Below the pieces are notes generated by a model. That model saw nothing but the letters and a program-made list of their open reading frames with translations, did not search any database and was not told where the DNA came from. The translations under genes were made by a program, and so were the position numbers. 64,000 bases of DNA from Aldehydirespirator sp965203635. GTDB taxonomy: Bacteria; Actinomycetota; Acidimicrobiia; Acidimicrobiales; Aldehydirespiratoraceae. Positions 1-8,203 of the stretch are shown here, piece after piece. Within the stretch, counting starts at the first letter, position 1. Every line of letters begins with the position of its first letter. Location of the stretch: the NCBI GenBank assembly GCA_965203635.1, contig OZ241903.1, positions 558,001-622,000 of the forward strand. Reading direction: 5' to 3'.

Positions 1-889
1 ACGTCGAGCTGGCCGACAATTCCAGCGACACGTGATCCCGCTGCCGGCCGGCAGCCGTCTCCGATGGGCGAACCCGGGTCCGGACGAAGCACTGGGGGGT
101 CGGCGACCGGGGTGCCGGGCGCTTGGTGGCCAGCGCAGCCGAGATCGCCTCGGCCGTCGCGGCGAGCTGGGCCCGATGCCTGCCGACCGTACTGCTCCGG
201 CCCGACAACGAGATTGCCGCCATCGCGCCCCGCTCCCCGAGCACCGGCACGGCTGTGCACCCCAAACCGGTGAGCAGCTCCTCGCGATCGTACGCGATCC
301 GCTCCTCCCGAACCCGGGCCAGCTCCGCCTCGATGACCCGTCCCTCGACCAGCGTCCGGCCCGTGTAGATGGCGCGCGGTCTGACGAGGAACCGATGCAG
401 GACCTCGCGGGGCGAGAACGCGAGCAGCACCTTTCCCAACGCCGTGCAGTGCGCAGGCAGGCGCGCTCCCACCGATGTCGGTACCGTCGGAGCACGGGGA
501 GCGTGCAGCTTCGCAGCTACGAAGACGTCGGTCCGGTCCGGGATCGCAAGGTGGACGGTCTCGCCGGCCCGGCCGCAGAGATCCACTAGATGCGGCACCG
601 ACAGCTCCAGCAGCGCATCGTCCTCGCACAGCGGGACACGGCTTCCGAACTCGGACAGCCGCATCCCCAATGCGTACAACGGCCCCCGCTTCTGCACCAT
701 CTCCGTGCGCTCGAGCATTCCCAGCAGGCGGTACGCGGTCGACTTCGGGAGTCCGACCCGCCGGGCAAGGGCCGACAGCCCCACCCACTCGCCCCGGCCG
801 AACGCGCCAAGGAGGGCGACTGCACGATCCACAGGCCCCGCTCCGTCGAGACCGCAGTCTCCATTGATCCCCATCCTCGATCCGTCCAT
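1..889 (-). CDS. IclR-family transcriptional regulator (3' end cut by window edge)
   Basis: The reverse frame is open from an ATG at 889 to the left edge, about 296 codons without a stop, so the C-terminus is missing. Residues 20-75 read as a winged helix-turn-helix (VDRAVALLGAFGRGEW, then LPKSTAYRLLGMLE), which is the IclR N-terminal pattern. The rest matches the IclR ligand-binding domain: HLVDLCGRAGETVHLAIPD, then LPAHCTALGKVLLAFSP, then IAYDREELLTGLGCTAVPV near residues 205-225. A purine-rich GGGGAG lies about 6 bases before the ATG. IclR proteins commonly control aromatic catabolism by binding an operon intermediate. Here the gene diverges from a TetR gene, so either could regulate the forward operon from 1744. 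Reading past residue 262 looks unlike the family and may be a divergent tail. Confidence 0.88.
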   Translation of the reverse strand, partial: MDGSRMGINGDCGLDGAGPVDRAVALLGAFGRGEWVGLSALARRVGLPKSTAYRLLGMLERTEMVQKRGPLYALGMRLSEFGSRVPLCEDDALLELSVPHLVDLCGRAGETVHLAIPDRTDVFVAAKLHAPRAPTVPTSVGARLPAHCTALGKVLLAFSPREVLHRFLVRPRAIYTGRTLVEGRVIEAELARVREERIAYDREELLTGLGCTAVPVLGERGAMAAISLSGRSSTVGRHRAQLAATAEAISAALATKRPAPRSPTPQCFVRTRVRPSETAAGRQRDHVSLELSASST

Positions 890-1011
890 GACATCTCCCC
901 CTGCCGGTGCGGTGATATCACCGCTGTAACGTTATCACTGTTACGTTACCTGTGTTATATAACCCGTGTCAAGTAGACTCCGGGAACCCCGAATGAGACT
1001 GCGCCCGACCG
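890..1011. promoter_or_regulatory. Divergent IclR/TetR promoter region with three palindromes
   Basis: This is the only conspicuously AT-rich stretch in the first 8 kb. It holds a perfect 16-bp palindrome GCGGTGATATCACCGC at 909-924, a 7+7 inverted repeat GTAACGT...ACGTTAC at 926-949, and a perfect 10-bp palindrome GTTATATAAC at 954-963. Palindromes of these lengths are typical operators for dimeric IclR and TetR proteins. Which protein binds which site cannot be told from sequence. TATAAC at 958-963 could serve as a -10 element for the TetR gene. Confidence 0.6.
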
Positions 1012-1599
1012 ATGCCGAAACTCGTTGACCACGACGCCCGCCGGGCCGAACTCGCCCGAGCGGCGGGGCGCTCGATCGCGACGCTGGGACTGACCGGTGT
1101 GACGCTGCGAGAGATCGCCGCGGAGGCCGGCTGCACCACCGGAGCCCTCGCCCACTACTTCGACGACAAGGAGGCGCTGCTCGCGTCGGCGCTCCAAGCC
1201 TTCGCCGACGACACCCTCCAAGCCGCGAGGTCGACGTCGCCGACGAACCGGGCCGAGCTGCTCGAAACGCTCGATGTCGCCATCCCGACGACCGGGGCCC
1301 GCGCCGCCGAATGGCGGGTTTGGATGTGGTTCTGGGTCCACTCGACCGTCGACGAGTCCCTGGCGAACCACAACCGGCGCCTGCAACAGGGGTGGACCGA
1401 CTACATCGCCCGATGCCTGGACCAGGTCATCGCCAACGAGGGTCTGGACCTCGGGACTCCCGCCGATGAACTAGCCGTCCGACTGCTCCAGTCGCTTAAC
1501 GGCATCGGACTGGACGCAACGTTCGATCCCGAGGCCTGGCCCCCGGCACGGCAGCGCTCCCAGCTCGCCCACGCGCTCGACCTGCTGCTCGACCGCTAG
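1012..1599 (+). CDS. TetR/AcrR-family transcriptional regulator
   Basis: The protein has 195 residues, the usual TetR size. Residues 10-55 form the TetR helix-turn-helix: RRAELARAAGRSIATLGLTG, then VTLREIAAEAGCTTGALAHY, then FDDKEALLASAL. The C-terminal domain (residues 60-195) is a helical ligand-binding region with a WRVWMWFWVHSTVDESL segment, as in BetI-like members. It is divergent from the IclR gene across a palindrome-rich region and sits 144 bases before the Rieske oxygenase gene, so it probably represses the catabolic operon and itself. The ligand is unknown. Confidence 0.9.
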   Translation: MPKLVDHDARRAELARAAGRSIATLGLTGVTLREIAAEAGCTTGALAHYFDDKEALLASALQAFADDTLQAARSTSPTNRAELLETLDVAIPTTGARAAEWRVWMWFWVHSTVDESLANHNRRLQQGWTDYIARCLDQVIANEGLDLGTPADELAVRLLQSLNGIGLDATFDPEAWPPARQRSQLAHALDLLLDR

Positions 1600-1743
1600 C
1601 CCCGGAAGGGCGGCCGCGGCCGCCCGGCGCGAGCCCGAGTCGCCTTCCCTCGCCGCGGTGTTTCAGCCAGCGGACCGAATCCTTTGCGTTCGCCCTGAGA
1701 GCCGGGTCAGATTGCGGGCGCAGAGCGTTGCAGGAGGTGACTC

Positions 1744-3030
1744 GTGGACCCGACCACGCTCGTCGACGTCGAGGAAGGTCTTCTCTACCCCGCGGTGTAC
1801 AGCGACGAGGACATCTACGAGACCGAGCTCGAGAAGATCTTCGGCCGCTCCTGGCTGTTTCTCGCCCACGAGTGCCAACTCCCCCGCCCCGGCGACTTCG
1901 TGACCGCCTACATGGGCGCCGACCCAGTCGTCCTGGTACGTCAACGCGACGGATCCCTGAGCTGCTTCCTCAACGCCTGCCGCCACCGCGGCATGCGAGT
2001 GACCTGCGACGACTTCGGAACCTCCCGGGGCTTCACCTGCCCCTACCACGGCTGGTCGTACAGCACCGCCGGCACCCTGACGGCCATGCCGGAGGAGTAC
2101 GTCTACGACGGCGCCCTCGACAAGGCCAAATGGAGCCTGCGGCCGGTCGCCCAGCTCGACAGCTACCGCGGCCTGGTCTTCGCCACGTTCGACCCGACCG
2201 CCCCCAGCCTCGACGAGTACCTCGGCGACATGAAGTTCTACCTCGACGCGTGCTTCGATCGGGTGGAGGGAGGCGTCGAACTCCTCGGCGGCACCCAGAA
2301 GTGGCGCATCCAGGCCAACTGGAAGCTCGCCGCCGACCAGTTCTCCAGCGACAACTACCACCTGTTCACAACCCACATCTCGCCCTACTCCGTCCTGAAC
2401 GTGTCCGACGGTTACGAGCACACCGCCGCCCACCTCCAGGGCGGCCAGTTCTCGAGCCCGTACGGGCACGGCACCGGCTGGTTCCTGGCCCAGACGGCCG
2501 GACTCGACGACGGCATCCTCCCCCCCAGCGTCAAGGAGTACTTCGAACGGACCAGCACCGAGACCTCGGCACGCATCGGCGACATCCGTCGCCGGATGGA
2601 GAGCCACGCCACCGTCTTCCCCAACTTCTCGTACCTCTCGGCCGACGTTCCCACCATACGGGTCTGGCACCCGAAGGGGCCGGAGGAGATGGAGGTCTGG
2701 TCCTGGGCCTACGTCGACGCGTCCGCCCCCCCAGAAGTCAAGGAGGACCTCAGGCGGATGGCCGCGGTCACCTTCGGGCCGAGCGGGATCTTCGAGCAGG
2801 ACGACGCCTCGATCTGGAGCACCCTGCAACGGAACCTGCAATCGCCCCAGCTCCGCAAGCAGCCGCTCAACATCCAGATGGGGCTGAACCGAGCGATCCA
2901 GTCCGACCCCGAACTGCCGGGCAAGCTGGCGGCGCCGATCAGCGAGATGTCCCTCCGGGGCTTCTACGAGCGTTGGCTGGCGCTCATGACCCACGACGAC
3001 GACTCCTGGCCCCACCCCAACGGACAGTGA
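1744..3030 (+). CDS. Rieske non-heme iron aromatic oxygenase, large subunit
   Basis: A 428-residue protein starting at GTG 1744 behind a strong AGGAGGTGA site at 1731-1739. The Rieske [2Fe-2S] ligands are C79-x-H81 (CRHRG) and C99-x2-H102 (CPYHGW). The catalytic domain has D203-N-Y-H206-LFTT-H211: D203 matches the aspartate that bridges Rieske and mononuclear iron centres between neighbouring subunits, and H206/H211 match the iron ligands. The enzyme should hydroxylate, or O- or N-demethylate, an aromatic substrate using electrons from a reductase. No beta subunit, ferredoxin or separate reductase gene lies in this operon, suggesting an alpha-only oxygenase supplied from elsewhere. The nearest VanB-like reductase is a domain of the fusion at 14226-17405. 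First gene of the forward catabolic operon; the stop overlaps the next start (GTGA). Confidence 0.92.
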   Translation: MDPTTLVDVEEGLLYPAVYSDEDIYETELEKIFGRSWLFLAHECQLPRPGDFVTAYMGADPVVLVRQRDGSLSCFLNACRHRGMRVTCDDFGTSRGFTCPYHGWSYSTAGTLTAMPEEYVYDGALDKAKWSLRPVAQLDSYRGLVFATFDPTAPSLDEYLGDMKFYLDACFDRVEGGVELLGGTQKWRIQANWKLAADQFSSDNYHLFTTHISPYSVLNVSDGYEHTAAHLQGGQFSSPYGHGTGWFLAQTAGLDDGILPPSVKEYFERTSTETSARIGDIRRRMESHATVFPNFSYLSADVPTIRVWHPKGPEEMEVWSWAYVDASAPPEVKEDLRRMAAVTFGPSGIFEQDDASIWSTLQRNLQSPQLRKQPLNIQMGLNRAIQSDPELPGKLAAPISEMSLRGFYERWLALMTHDDDSWPHPNGQ

Positions 3031-3869
3031 CAGGCCGCAGCCGGATGCGTGACCCGATCCCGAAGAGTCTCAGCCACCAGCAGCACCAGGAGGCGGCGGC
3101 CGCCCTCATCGAGGCCGAGCAGCGACGGCGCTGGATCGATCCGCTCACCGCGACCCATCCCGCCATGACCGACGCCGACGCCTACGCCGTCTCCCAGCTC
3201 GTCACCCAGCAGAAGGTGGCGAGCGGCCATGTCGTCAAGGGTCACAAAGTCGGCTACACGTCGGCGCCGATGCGCGACCGGTTCGGCGCCAGCGAGCCGG
3301 ACTACGGCACGCTGTTCGACACCTGGTTCGTCGACGAGGGCAGCGAGATCCCGCTCAGCCGCCTCAACCGGCCGTGGGTCGAGATCGAGATCGCGTTCGT
3401 GCTCTCCTCCCCGCTCGGGGGACCCGACGTCAACGCGGCCGACGTAGCGCTGGCGACCGAGTTCGTGATGCCCGCCATCGAGATCGTCGACAGCCGCTAC
3501 AACCGCGACGGCCCGAACGGCGGGGTCATCGACAGCATCGCCGACGCCGCCTCCTGCGGACTCGTCGCTCTCGGCGGGCAGCCCCTGCCGCTGACCGCGA
3601 TCGATCTCAAGACCCTCGAGGGCGGGCTCTACATGAACGGAGAGCTGGTGGAGTCGGGCACCGGTGCCGCCGTCATGGGCAACCCCATCAACGCGGTCGC
3701 CTGGCTGGCCCGCAAACTGGCCCAGTTCGATGTCGTCATGGAGGCCGGTCACACCGTCCTGTCCGGCTCGTTCATCGCGGCCGTCGAGGCTGAGCCCGGC
3801 GACCACATCGTGGCCAGGCTGCCGCCCATGGCCGACGTCGAACTCCGGATTGAGGGACTGCCGGCGTGA
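3027..3869 (+). CDS. 2-oxopent-4-enoate hydratase / 4-oxalocrotonate decarboxylase family protein
   Basis: Member of the MhpD/DmpE/HpaH fold, about 280 residues. The family reaction is hydration of 2-oxopent-4-enoate-type products, or the related decarboxylation of oxalocrotonate. Visible family features are GHKVGYTS near the N-terminus, PDYGTLFDTW, the PWVEIEIAFVL acidic metal-binding segment, MPAIEIVDSRY, and the C-terminal GHTVLSGSFIAAVEAEPGD. The GTG at 3027 overlaps the upstream TGA (GTGA), as at the next two junctions. An in-frame ATG at 3045 is the alternative start, giving 274 residues; neither has a strong ribosome binding site. It lies between the oxygenase and an HpcH/HpaI aldolase, fitting the lower meta-cleavage pathway. 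Hydratase versus decarboxylase cannot be settled here. Confidence 0.88.
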   Translation: MTGRSRMRDPIPKSLSHQQHQEAAAALIEAEQRRRWIDPLTATHPAMTDADAYAVSQLVTQQKVASGHVVKGHKVGYTSAPMRDRFGASEPDYGTLFDTWFVDEGSEIPLSRLNRPWVEIEIAFVLSSPLGGPDVNAADVALATEFVMPAIEIVDSRYNRDGPNGGVIDSIADAASCGLVALGGQPLPLTAIDLKTLEGGLYMNGELVESGTGAAVMGNPINAVAWLARKLAQFDVVMEAGHTVLSGSFIAAVEAEPGDHIVARLPPMADVELRIEGLPA

Positions 3870-4639
3870 CCGTCACACGGGCCGGCCTCGCCGGCGGGGA
3901 GGCGGCCATCGGCTACTGGACGTTCTTCCGCGAGCCGCTGGCCGCCCAGCTGGCGTCGCAGAGCGGCTACGACTTCGTGTGCATCGACCACCAGCACGGC
4001 GCCGGCGACTTCGCGGCCGTCACCCGGATGATCGACGCCGTCATCATCGGCGGGGCGACGCCGATCGCCCGGGCGCCCTCAGCCGATCCGGCCGTCATCG
4101 GCGCGCTCCTCGACGCCGGCGCCCTCGGCGTCATCATCCCCATGGTCAACACCGCCGAGGAGGCCGCGGCCGCCGTCCGGGCCTGCCGGTACCCGCCGGC
4201 GGGCGAGCGCAGCATGGGCGCCATCGCCGCCACCGTCCACCACGGCGACGACTACTCCGGTGAGGCCAACGACACGATCATGGTGATCCCCATGATCGAG
4301 ACGGCCGTCGCGGTCGACCACGTCTTCGACATAGCCCGCACCGACGGGATCGACGGGCTGTTCGTCGGCCCCGGCGACCTCGGCGCATCGCTCGGCCGGC
4401 CGCCGGCGCTCGACGACCCGGCCCCCGACTTCCAGTCCGCGCTCAGCCGGGTGGTGGAGGCCTGCCGCCACTCGGGCATCGCGGCCGGCATCTACGCCTC
4501 GGCCGGGCTCCTGAGGCAGCGCATCGACCAGGGCTTCCGGATGATCTCGGTCTCGACCGACTGGGACCACATCATCGGCGGCATCGACGACGACCTGCGC
4601 GCCGCTCGCTCGGTCCTCGGTCATCGGGGATCGCAGTGA
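3866..4639 (+). CDS. HpcH/HpaI-family class II aldolase
   Basis: A 257-residue protein of the HpaI/GarL/RhmA fold, which cleaves 4-hydroxy-2-oxo acids (for example 4-hydroxy-2-oxoheptanedioate) to pyruvate and an aldehyde with a divalent metal. Recognisable segments are YDFVCIDHQHG with the catalytic histidine, GALGVIIPMVNTAEEA, the metal-binding glutamate in IPMIETAVAV, and the aspartate in GLFVGPGDLG. Start is GTG at 3866 overlapping the upstream TGA, and the stop overlaps the next GTG at 4636, so translation is chained. It follows the hydratase-like gene, giving the usual hydratase-aldolase order that ends meta-cleavage pathways. The exact acyl chain is not predictable. Confidence 0.9.
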   Translation: MTVTRAGLAGGEAAIGYWTFFREPLAAQLASQSGYDFVCIDHQHGAGDFAAVTRMIDAVIIGGATPIARAPSADPAVIGALLDAGALGVIIPMVNTAEEAAAAVRACRYPPAGERSMGAIAATVHHGDDYSGEANDTIMVIPMIETAVAVDHVFDIARTDGIDGLFVGPGDLGASLGRPPALDDPAPDFQSALSRVVEACRHSGIAAGIYASAGLLRQRIDQGFRMISVSTDWDHIIGGIDDDLRAARSVLGHRGSQ

Positions 4640-6120
4640 GCTCGCTCGCGGCCGGCGCCGGCGCCCCGACCGCGGCCCGCCACTACATCGGCGGCCGATT
4701 CGCAGACTCTACGGACGGAGCGACCTTCGCCGTCACGAACCCCTCGACGGGACGGCAGGCAGGGGTCGCGGCCCGGGGCAGCGACTCCGACGTGGCGGCC
4801 GCGGTCGACGCCGCAGCCGCCGCCTTCGAGACCGGCGACTGGGCAGGGGCCCCCGCCTCCCATCGCCGGTCGGTGCTGTTCCGGGCCGCCGACCTCATCG
4901 AGGCGCGAGCCGCGGACCTCGCCGCCATCCAAGCGCTCGAGATGGGCGAGCCGATCGGAGAGGCCGCGGCGGCGATGGTGGCCCGGTCGGCATGGAACTT
5001 CCGGTTCTTCGCCGAGGAGCAGGAACTGGCCGCCAACGAGTCCTACAACCTCGACGACCGTCTCATCACCTACACCCTGACCCACCCCGTTGGGGTGTTC
5101 GGCCTCATCACACCGTGGAACGGGCCGGTGATGCTGTCGACGTGGAAGATCGCGCCCTGCATCGCCTACGGCAACTCCGCGGTTCACAAGCCCTCCGAGC
5201 TGGCCCCCCTGTCGATCGCCATGCTGGCCGGGATCCTCGACGAGGCCGGGATCCCGCCCGGCGTCTACAACGCCGTCCACGGATTCGGGCCCGAGGCCGG
5301 GGCGGCGCTCGTGGAGCATCCCGGCATCGCCGGCGTCTCCTTCACCGGCTCGCCGCGGGCGGCCCAGGACATCTCCCGGCGAGCCGCGGGGACCACCAAG
5401 CGCGTCTCGCTGGAGCTGGGCGGGAAGTCCGCCACCATCGTCTTCGAAGACGCCCCGCTCGACGAAGCCGTACGCGAGGCTGCCGCCGCGATCTTCAGCA
5501 ACACCGGGCAGTCCTGCGTGGCCGGTTCCCGCATCCTCGTCCAGCAGTCGATCTACCACGAGTTCCTGGCTCGATTCGAGGCCGAAGCCGAGACCTGGCG
5601 GGTGGGCGACCCATTCGATCCCGACACGGTCATCGGGCCCATCGTCTCCGAGGCCCAGTACGAGCGGGTGATGGCCTACCTCGATCTGGCCGGCGCCGAG
5701 GGCACCATCCTGTTCGGGGGCGTCGCCCCCCGCGACGAGGGCTTCTTCATCGAACCGACCGCCATCATCGACATCGACCCCAGATCCCGGGTCTGCCGGG
5801 AGGAGATCTTCGGGCCCGTCGCGGTGGTCCTGCCGTTCACCGACGCGGCCGACGCCCTGGCCATCGCCAACGACAGCAGCTACGGGCTCGCCGGCTACAT
5901 CTGGACCGGCTCCCAGTCCACCGCGCACTCGGTGGCCCTGCAACTCGAGGCCGGGATGATCTGGATCAACTCCGGGTTCGCGCGGGACCTGCGCCAACCC
6001 TTCGGCGGGGTGAAGGGAAGCGGCGAGGGCCGGGAGGGCGCCAACCACAGCCGCGCCTTCTACTCCGAGACCCGCTTCGTCTCCTTCCCCGTCGGCCGGA
6101 TCGACAAGGCGAGACCGTGA
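4636..6120 (+). CDS. NAD(P)-dependent aldehyde dehydrogenase
   Basis: A 494-residue class I/II aldehyde dehydrogenase, full length. E260 in LELGGKS is the general base and C294 in GQSCVAGSR the catalytic nucleophile. N-terminal LITPWNGP and the SFTGSPRAAQDI loop form the cofactor site, and the C-terminal QPFGGVKGSGEGREG is typical. In a meta-cleavage operon the expected role is oxidation of a ring-cleavage semialdehyde (2-hydroxymuconate or 5-carboxymethyl-2-hydroxymuconate semialdehyde) before hydratase and aldolase steps. No tautomerase gene is visible here. GTG start overlaps the upstream TGA. The stop region begins an in-frame bridge of 15 codons to the next gene. Confidence 0.93.
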   Translation: MSSLAAGAGAPTAARHYIGGRFADSTDGATFAVTNPSTGRQAGVAARGSDSDVAAAVDAAAAAFETGDWAGAPASHRRSVLFRAADLIEARAADLAAIQALEMGEPIGEAAAAMVARSAWNFRFFAEEQELAANESYNLDDRLITYTLTHPVGVFGLITPWNGPVMLSTWKIAPCIAYGNSAVHKPSELAPLSIAMLAGILDEAGIPPGVYNAVHGFGPEAGAALVEHPGIAGVSFTGSPRAAQDISRRAAGTTKRVSLELGGKSATIVFEDAPLDEAVREAAAAIFSNTGQSCVAGSRILVQQSIYHEFLARFEAEAETWRVGDPFDPDTVIGPIVSEAQYERVMAYLDLAGAEGTILFGGVAPRDEGFFIEPTAIIDIDPRSRVCREEIFGPVAVVLPFTDAADALAIANDSSYGLAGYIWTGSQSTAHSVALQLEAGMIWINSGFARDLRQPFGGVKGSGEGREGANHSRAFYSETRFVSFPVGRIDKARP

Positions 6121-6164
6121 CGGCCCGCCCGGACACCGAACCCGATCGCGAGGCCACGACGTGA
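6117..6164 (+). other. Bridging mini-open-frame, aldehyde dehydrogenase to RraA-like gene
   Basis: A GTG overlapping the dehydrogenase TGA opens a 15-codon frame (VTARPDTEPDREATT) whose TGA overlaps the GTG of the next gene. Both ends are GTGA four-base overlaps. The gap is thus read continuously by coupled ribosomes if reinitiation occurs. Translation is not proven. Confidence 0.4.
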
Positions 6165-6892
6165 CCACGACCCATGAACCGCGAATACCGATCGACGACG
6201 CGACCCGGCAAATGCTCGAACGGGTCTCCACCGCGTCGCTGTCGAGCCAGCTCCAGAGCCGCGGCTACCAGAACTCGTTCTTCAACGGCCTGCAACCCCT
6301 CCACGACGACCAGCGGATGATCGGCGTGGCCCGGACGCTGCGCTACCTTCCGCACCGGCCCGACACGGCGTCGGCGCCCGGCACCGACATCCAGCGCGAC
6401 ACCGTCGAGAGCCTCGAGCCGGGCGAGGTGCTGGTGATCGACGCGCGGAGCGAACCCCACGCGGGGACGATCGGCGACATCTACGCCCTGCGGGCCCAGC
6501 GCCTCGGAGCAGCCGGAATCGTGACCGACGGCGCCCTGCGCGACACGCCCGCCATCAAGGGCCTGGGCATCGCGGTGTACCACCGATCCTCCAACGCCTC
6601 CACCTACGGTCGACGCCACTTCCCGTGCGACTCCCAGATCCCGGTCAGCTGCGCGGGCGCGGCGGTGTTCCCCGGCGACGTGATCGTCGGCGACGGCGAG
6701 GGCGCCCTGGTCATTCCCGCCACCATCGTCCGCGAGGTCGCCGAGTCGGCCCTCGATATGGAGATCGAGGAGGAGTTCGTGCTCCAGAGGGTCTCCGACG
6801 GGGCCTCCACCGTCGGCTACTACCCCCTGGAGACGCCCCAGCGCGACGAGTACGAGGCCTGGCTCCGCCAGCGCGTGGGGCACCGGCCGTGA
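6161..6892 (+). CDS. RraA-like / HMG-CHA aldolase family protein
   Basis: A 243-residue protein of the RraA/4-hydroxy-4-methyl-2-oxoglutarate aldolase fold. The core GDIYALRAQRLGAAGIVTDG followed by LRDTPAIKGLGIAVYHR contains the family G-x-L...D-G-x2-R-D metal/substrate loop, and VFPGDVIVGDGEGALVIP is the conserved C-terminal strand pair. Family members include LigK-type 4-carboxy-4-hydroxy-2-oxoadipate aldolase, the last step of the protocatechuate 4,5-cleavage route, and catalytically unrelated RNase E regulators. In this aromatic operon the aldolase reading is favoured, especially with LigA/LigB-like genes at 38.8-40.1 kb. GTG start; the stop overlaps the RidA start. Confidence 0.85.
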   Translation: MTTTHEPRIPIDDATRQMLERVSTASLSSQLQSRGYQNSFFNGLQPLHDDQRMIGVARTLRYLPHRPDTASAPGTDIQRDTVESLEPGEVLVIDARSEPHAGTIGDIYALRAQRLGAAGIVTDGALRDTPAIKGLGIAVYHRSSNASTYGRRHFPCDSQIPVSCAGAAVFPGDVIVGDGEGALVIPATIVREVAESALDMEIEEEFVLQRVSDGASTVGYYPLETPQRDEYEAWLRQRVGHRP

Positions 6893-7290
6893 GCCCGCGC
6901 CGGTCGTCGCTCGACACACCCACGCTCAGCCACCTCGCGCCGATCGCCACCGCAACCCGGATCGGCCCTCTCGTGACCAGCAGCGTGGTGTCGCCGTTCG
7001 AACCGGGAACCCGCGACGTCCCGGCATCCGTCGCCGAACAGGTCGCCAACCTCTTCATCCACGTCGGCGAGATCCTGGCCGCCGCGGGCGGATCGTGGGA
7101 CGACGTCGCCAAGATGACGTTCTTCGCCTGCGACGTCCCGACGACGGTCGCCGAGTTGAACCCGATCTGGCTGGAGCGCTTCCCCGACCCGCTGTCGCGG
7201 CCCTCCAGGCACTGCATACCGGTGCCCGACGCCCACGACGGCATCGCGGTCCTGTGCGACGTGCTCGCCTTTATCGAGGAGACCCAATGA
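6889..7290 (+). CDS. RidA (YjgF/YER057c/UK114) family protein
   Basis: A 133-residue single-domain RidA protein beginning at GTG 6889, which overlaps the upstream TGA. Family features are the N-terminal RIGPLVTSSVVSPFEPGT strand pair, QVANLFIHVGEILAAAGGSW, DDVAKMTFFACDV, and an arginine in RPSRHCIPVP at the place of the RidA substrate-binding arginine. Classic RidA hydrolyses reactive enamine/imine intermediates. Members inside aromatic operons often act as enamine or 2-aminomuconate deaminases, or as tautomerase-like helpers. The missing tautomerase step of this operon could be filled by it, which is speculation. The stop overlaps the ATG of the extradiol dioxygenase (ATGA). Confidence 0.87.
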   Translation: MSPRRSSLDTPTLSHLAPIATATRIGPLVTSSVVSPFEPGTRDVPASVAEQVANLFIHVGEILAAAGGSWDDVAKMTFFACDVPTTVAELNPIWLERFPDPLSRPSRHCIPVPDAHDGIAVLCDVLAFIEETQ

Positions 7291-8153
7291 CTGACCACGG
7301 CGTGACCGAGCTCGGCTACATCGGAATCGAGGTTTCGGACCTCGCGGCGTGGCGGGCGTTCGCGGCCGAGATCATGGGCTTCGAGGTAGTCGAACGCGAC
7401 GCCGACACCGTCGATCTTCGCATGGACTACTGGTTCCGCCGGCTCACGCTGCACGCCGGCGACCGCGACGACATCACCTACGCCGGGCTTCGCACCGCGG
7501 GGCCCGACGAACTCGACGCCGTGGTGGCCCGCCTGCGGGACGCCTCGATCGAGGTCGCCGAGGGCACGCCGGCCGAGGCCGCCGAACGCCGCGTGCTGCA
7601 GCTGTGCCGGACAACGGACCCCTCGGGAGTGGCCATCGAGCTGTTCCACGGACCCGAGGTGGACTACCGGCGCCCGTTCCACCCGGGCCGCCCGATGCAC
7701 GGCCGCTTCGTCACGGGGTCGGGAGGACTCGGCCACCTCGTCCTCGGCCAGCCCTCGACCGAGGACGCCTACCGGTTCTACCGCCTCCTCGGCATGCGGG
7801 GCGGCGCCGAGTACCCGCCCCAGTCCGACGACCCCAACGACACGCCGACGTTCATGCACTGCAACCAGCGCGACCACAACATCGCGTTCGGGATGGGCAA
7901 CGTCCCCGGCATCGTGCACATCATGGTCGAGGCCGACAATCTCGACGACGTCGGCCACACCTACGGGCTGGTCCGGTCGGCCGGCCTGCCCGTCGTCTAC
8001 CACCCCGGCAAGCACGCCAACGACCACATGTTCTCGTTCTACTTCGAGAGCCCGTCCGGCTGGCAGTTCGAGTACGGGTTCGGGGGACGGCCCGCGACCC
8101 ACCAGACCGAGTACTACCCCGACGACATCTTCGGCCACTCCACCAAGCCGTGA
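7287..8153 (+). CDS. Type I extradiol (catechol meta-cleavage) dioxygenase
   Basis: A 288-residue two-domain vicinal-oxygen-chelate protein of the BphC/HsaC size class. The N-terminal domain (about 1-130) is the degenerate repeat. The C-terminal domain carries the 2-His-1-carboxylate iron ligands H150 (GGLGHLVLG), H211 (GIVHIMVEA) and E262 (GWQFEYG), and H197 (RDHNIAFG) matches the catalytic histidine. It should open a catechol ring next to the diol with O2. It is the last gene of the operon, ATGA-coupled to RidA, so the operon holds oxygenase, ring cleavage, dehydrogenase, hydratase and aldolase functions. The catechol identity is unknown. Confidence 0.92.
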   Translation: MTDHGVTELGYIGIEVSDLAAWRAFAAEIMGFEVVERDADTVDLRMDYWFRRLTLHAGDRDDITYAGLRTAGPDELDAVVARLRDASIEVAEGTPAEAAERRVLQLCRTTDPSGVAIELFHGPEVDYRRPFHPGRPMHGRFVTGSGGLGHLVLGQPSTEDAYRFYRLLGMRGGAEYPPQSDDPNDTPTFMHCNQRDHNIAFGMGNVPGIVHIMVEADNLDDVGHTYGLVRSAGLPVVYHPGKHANDHMFSFYFESPSGWQFEYGFGGRPATHQTEYYPDDIFGHSTKP

Positions 8154-8154
8154 G

Positions 8155-8180
8155 CCGGCGGACCGGCCCAACCGCCGGGC
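8155..8180. terminator. Possible terminator between convergent operons
   Basis: An inverted repeat CCGGCGG (8156-8162) and CCGCCGG (8173-8179) sits just after the extradiol dioxygenase stop, between convergent genes. There is no U-tract, so intrinsic termination is uncertain. Confidence 0.35.
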
Positions 8181-8203
8181 TGGACCGCGGTCGTCGGTAG
8201 CGG

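Noticed and set aside
1728..3044. One 713-codon forward frame joining the Rieske region to the hydratase
   Set aside because: Its first two thirds are an out-of-frame shadow of the Rieske gene; only the part from 3027 is family-like.
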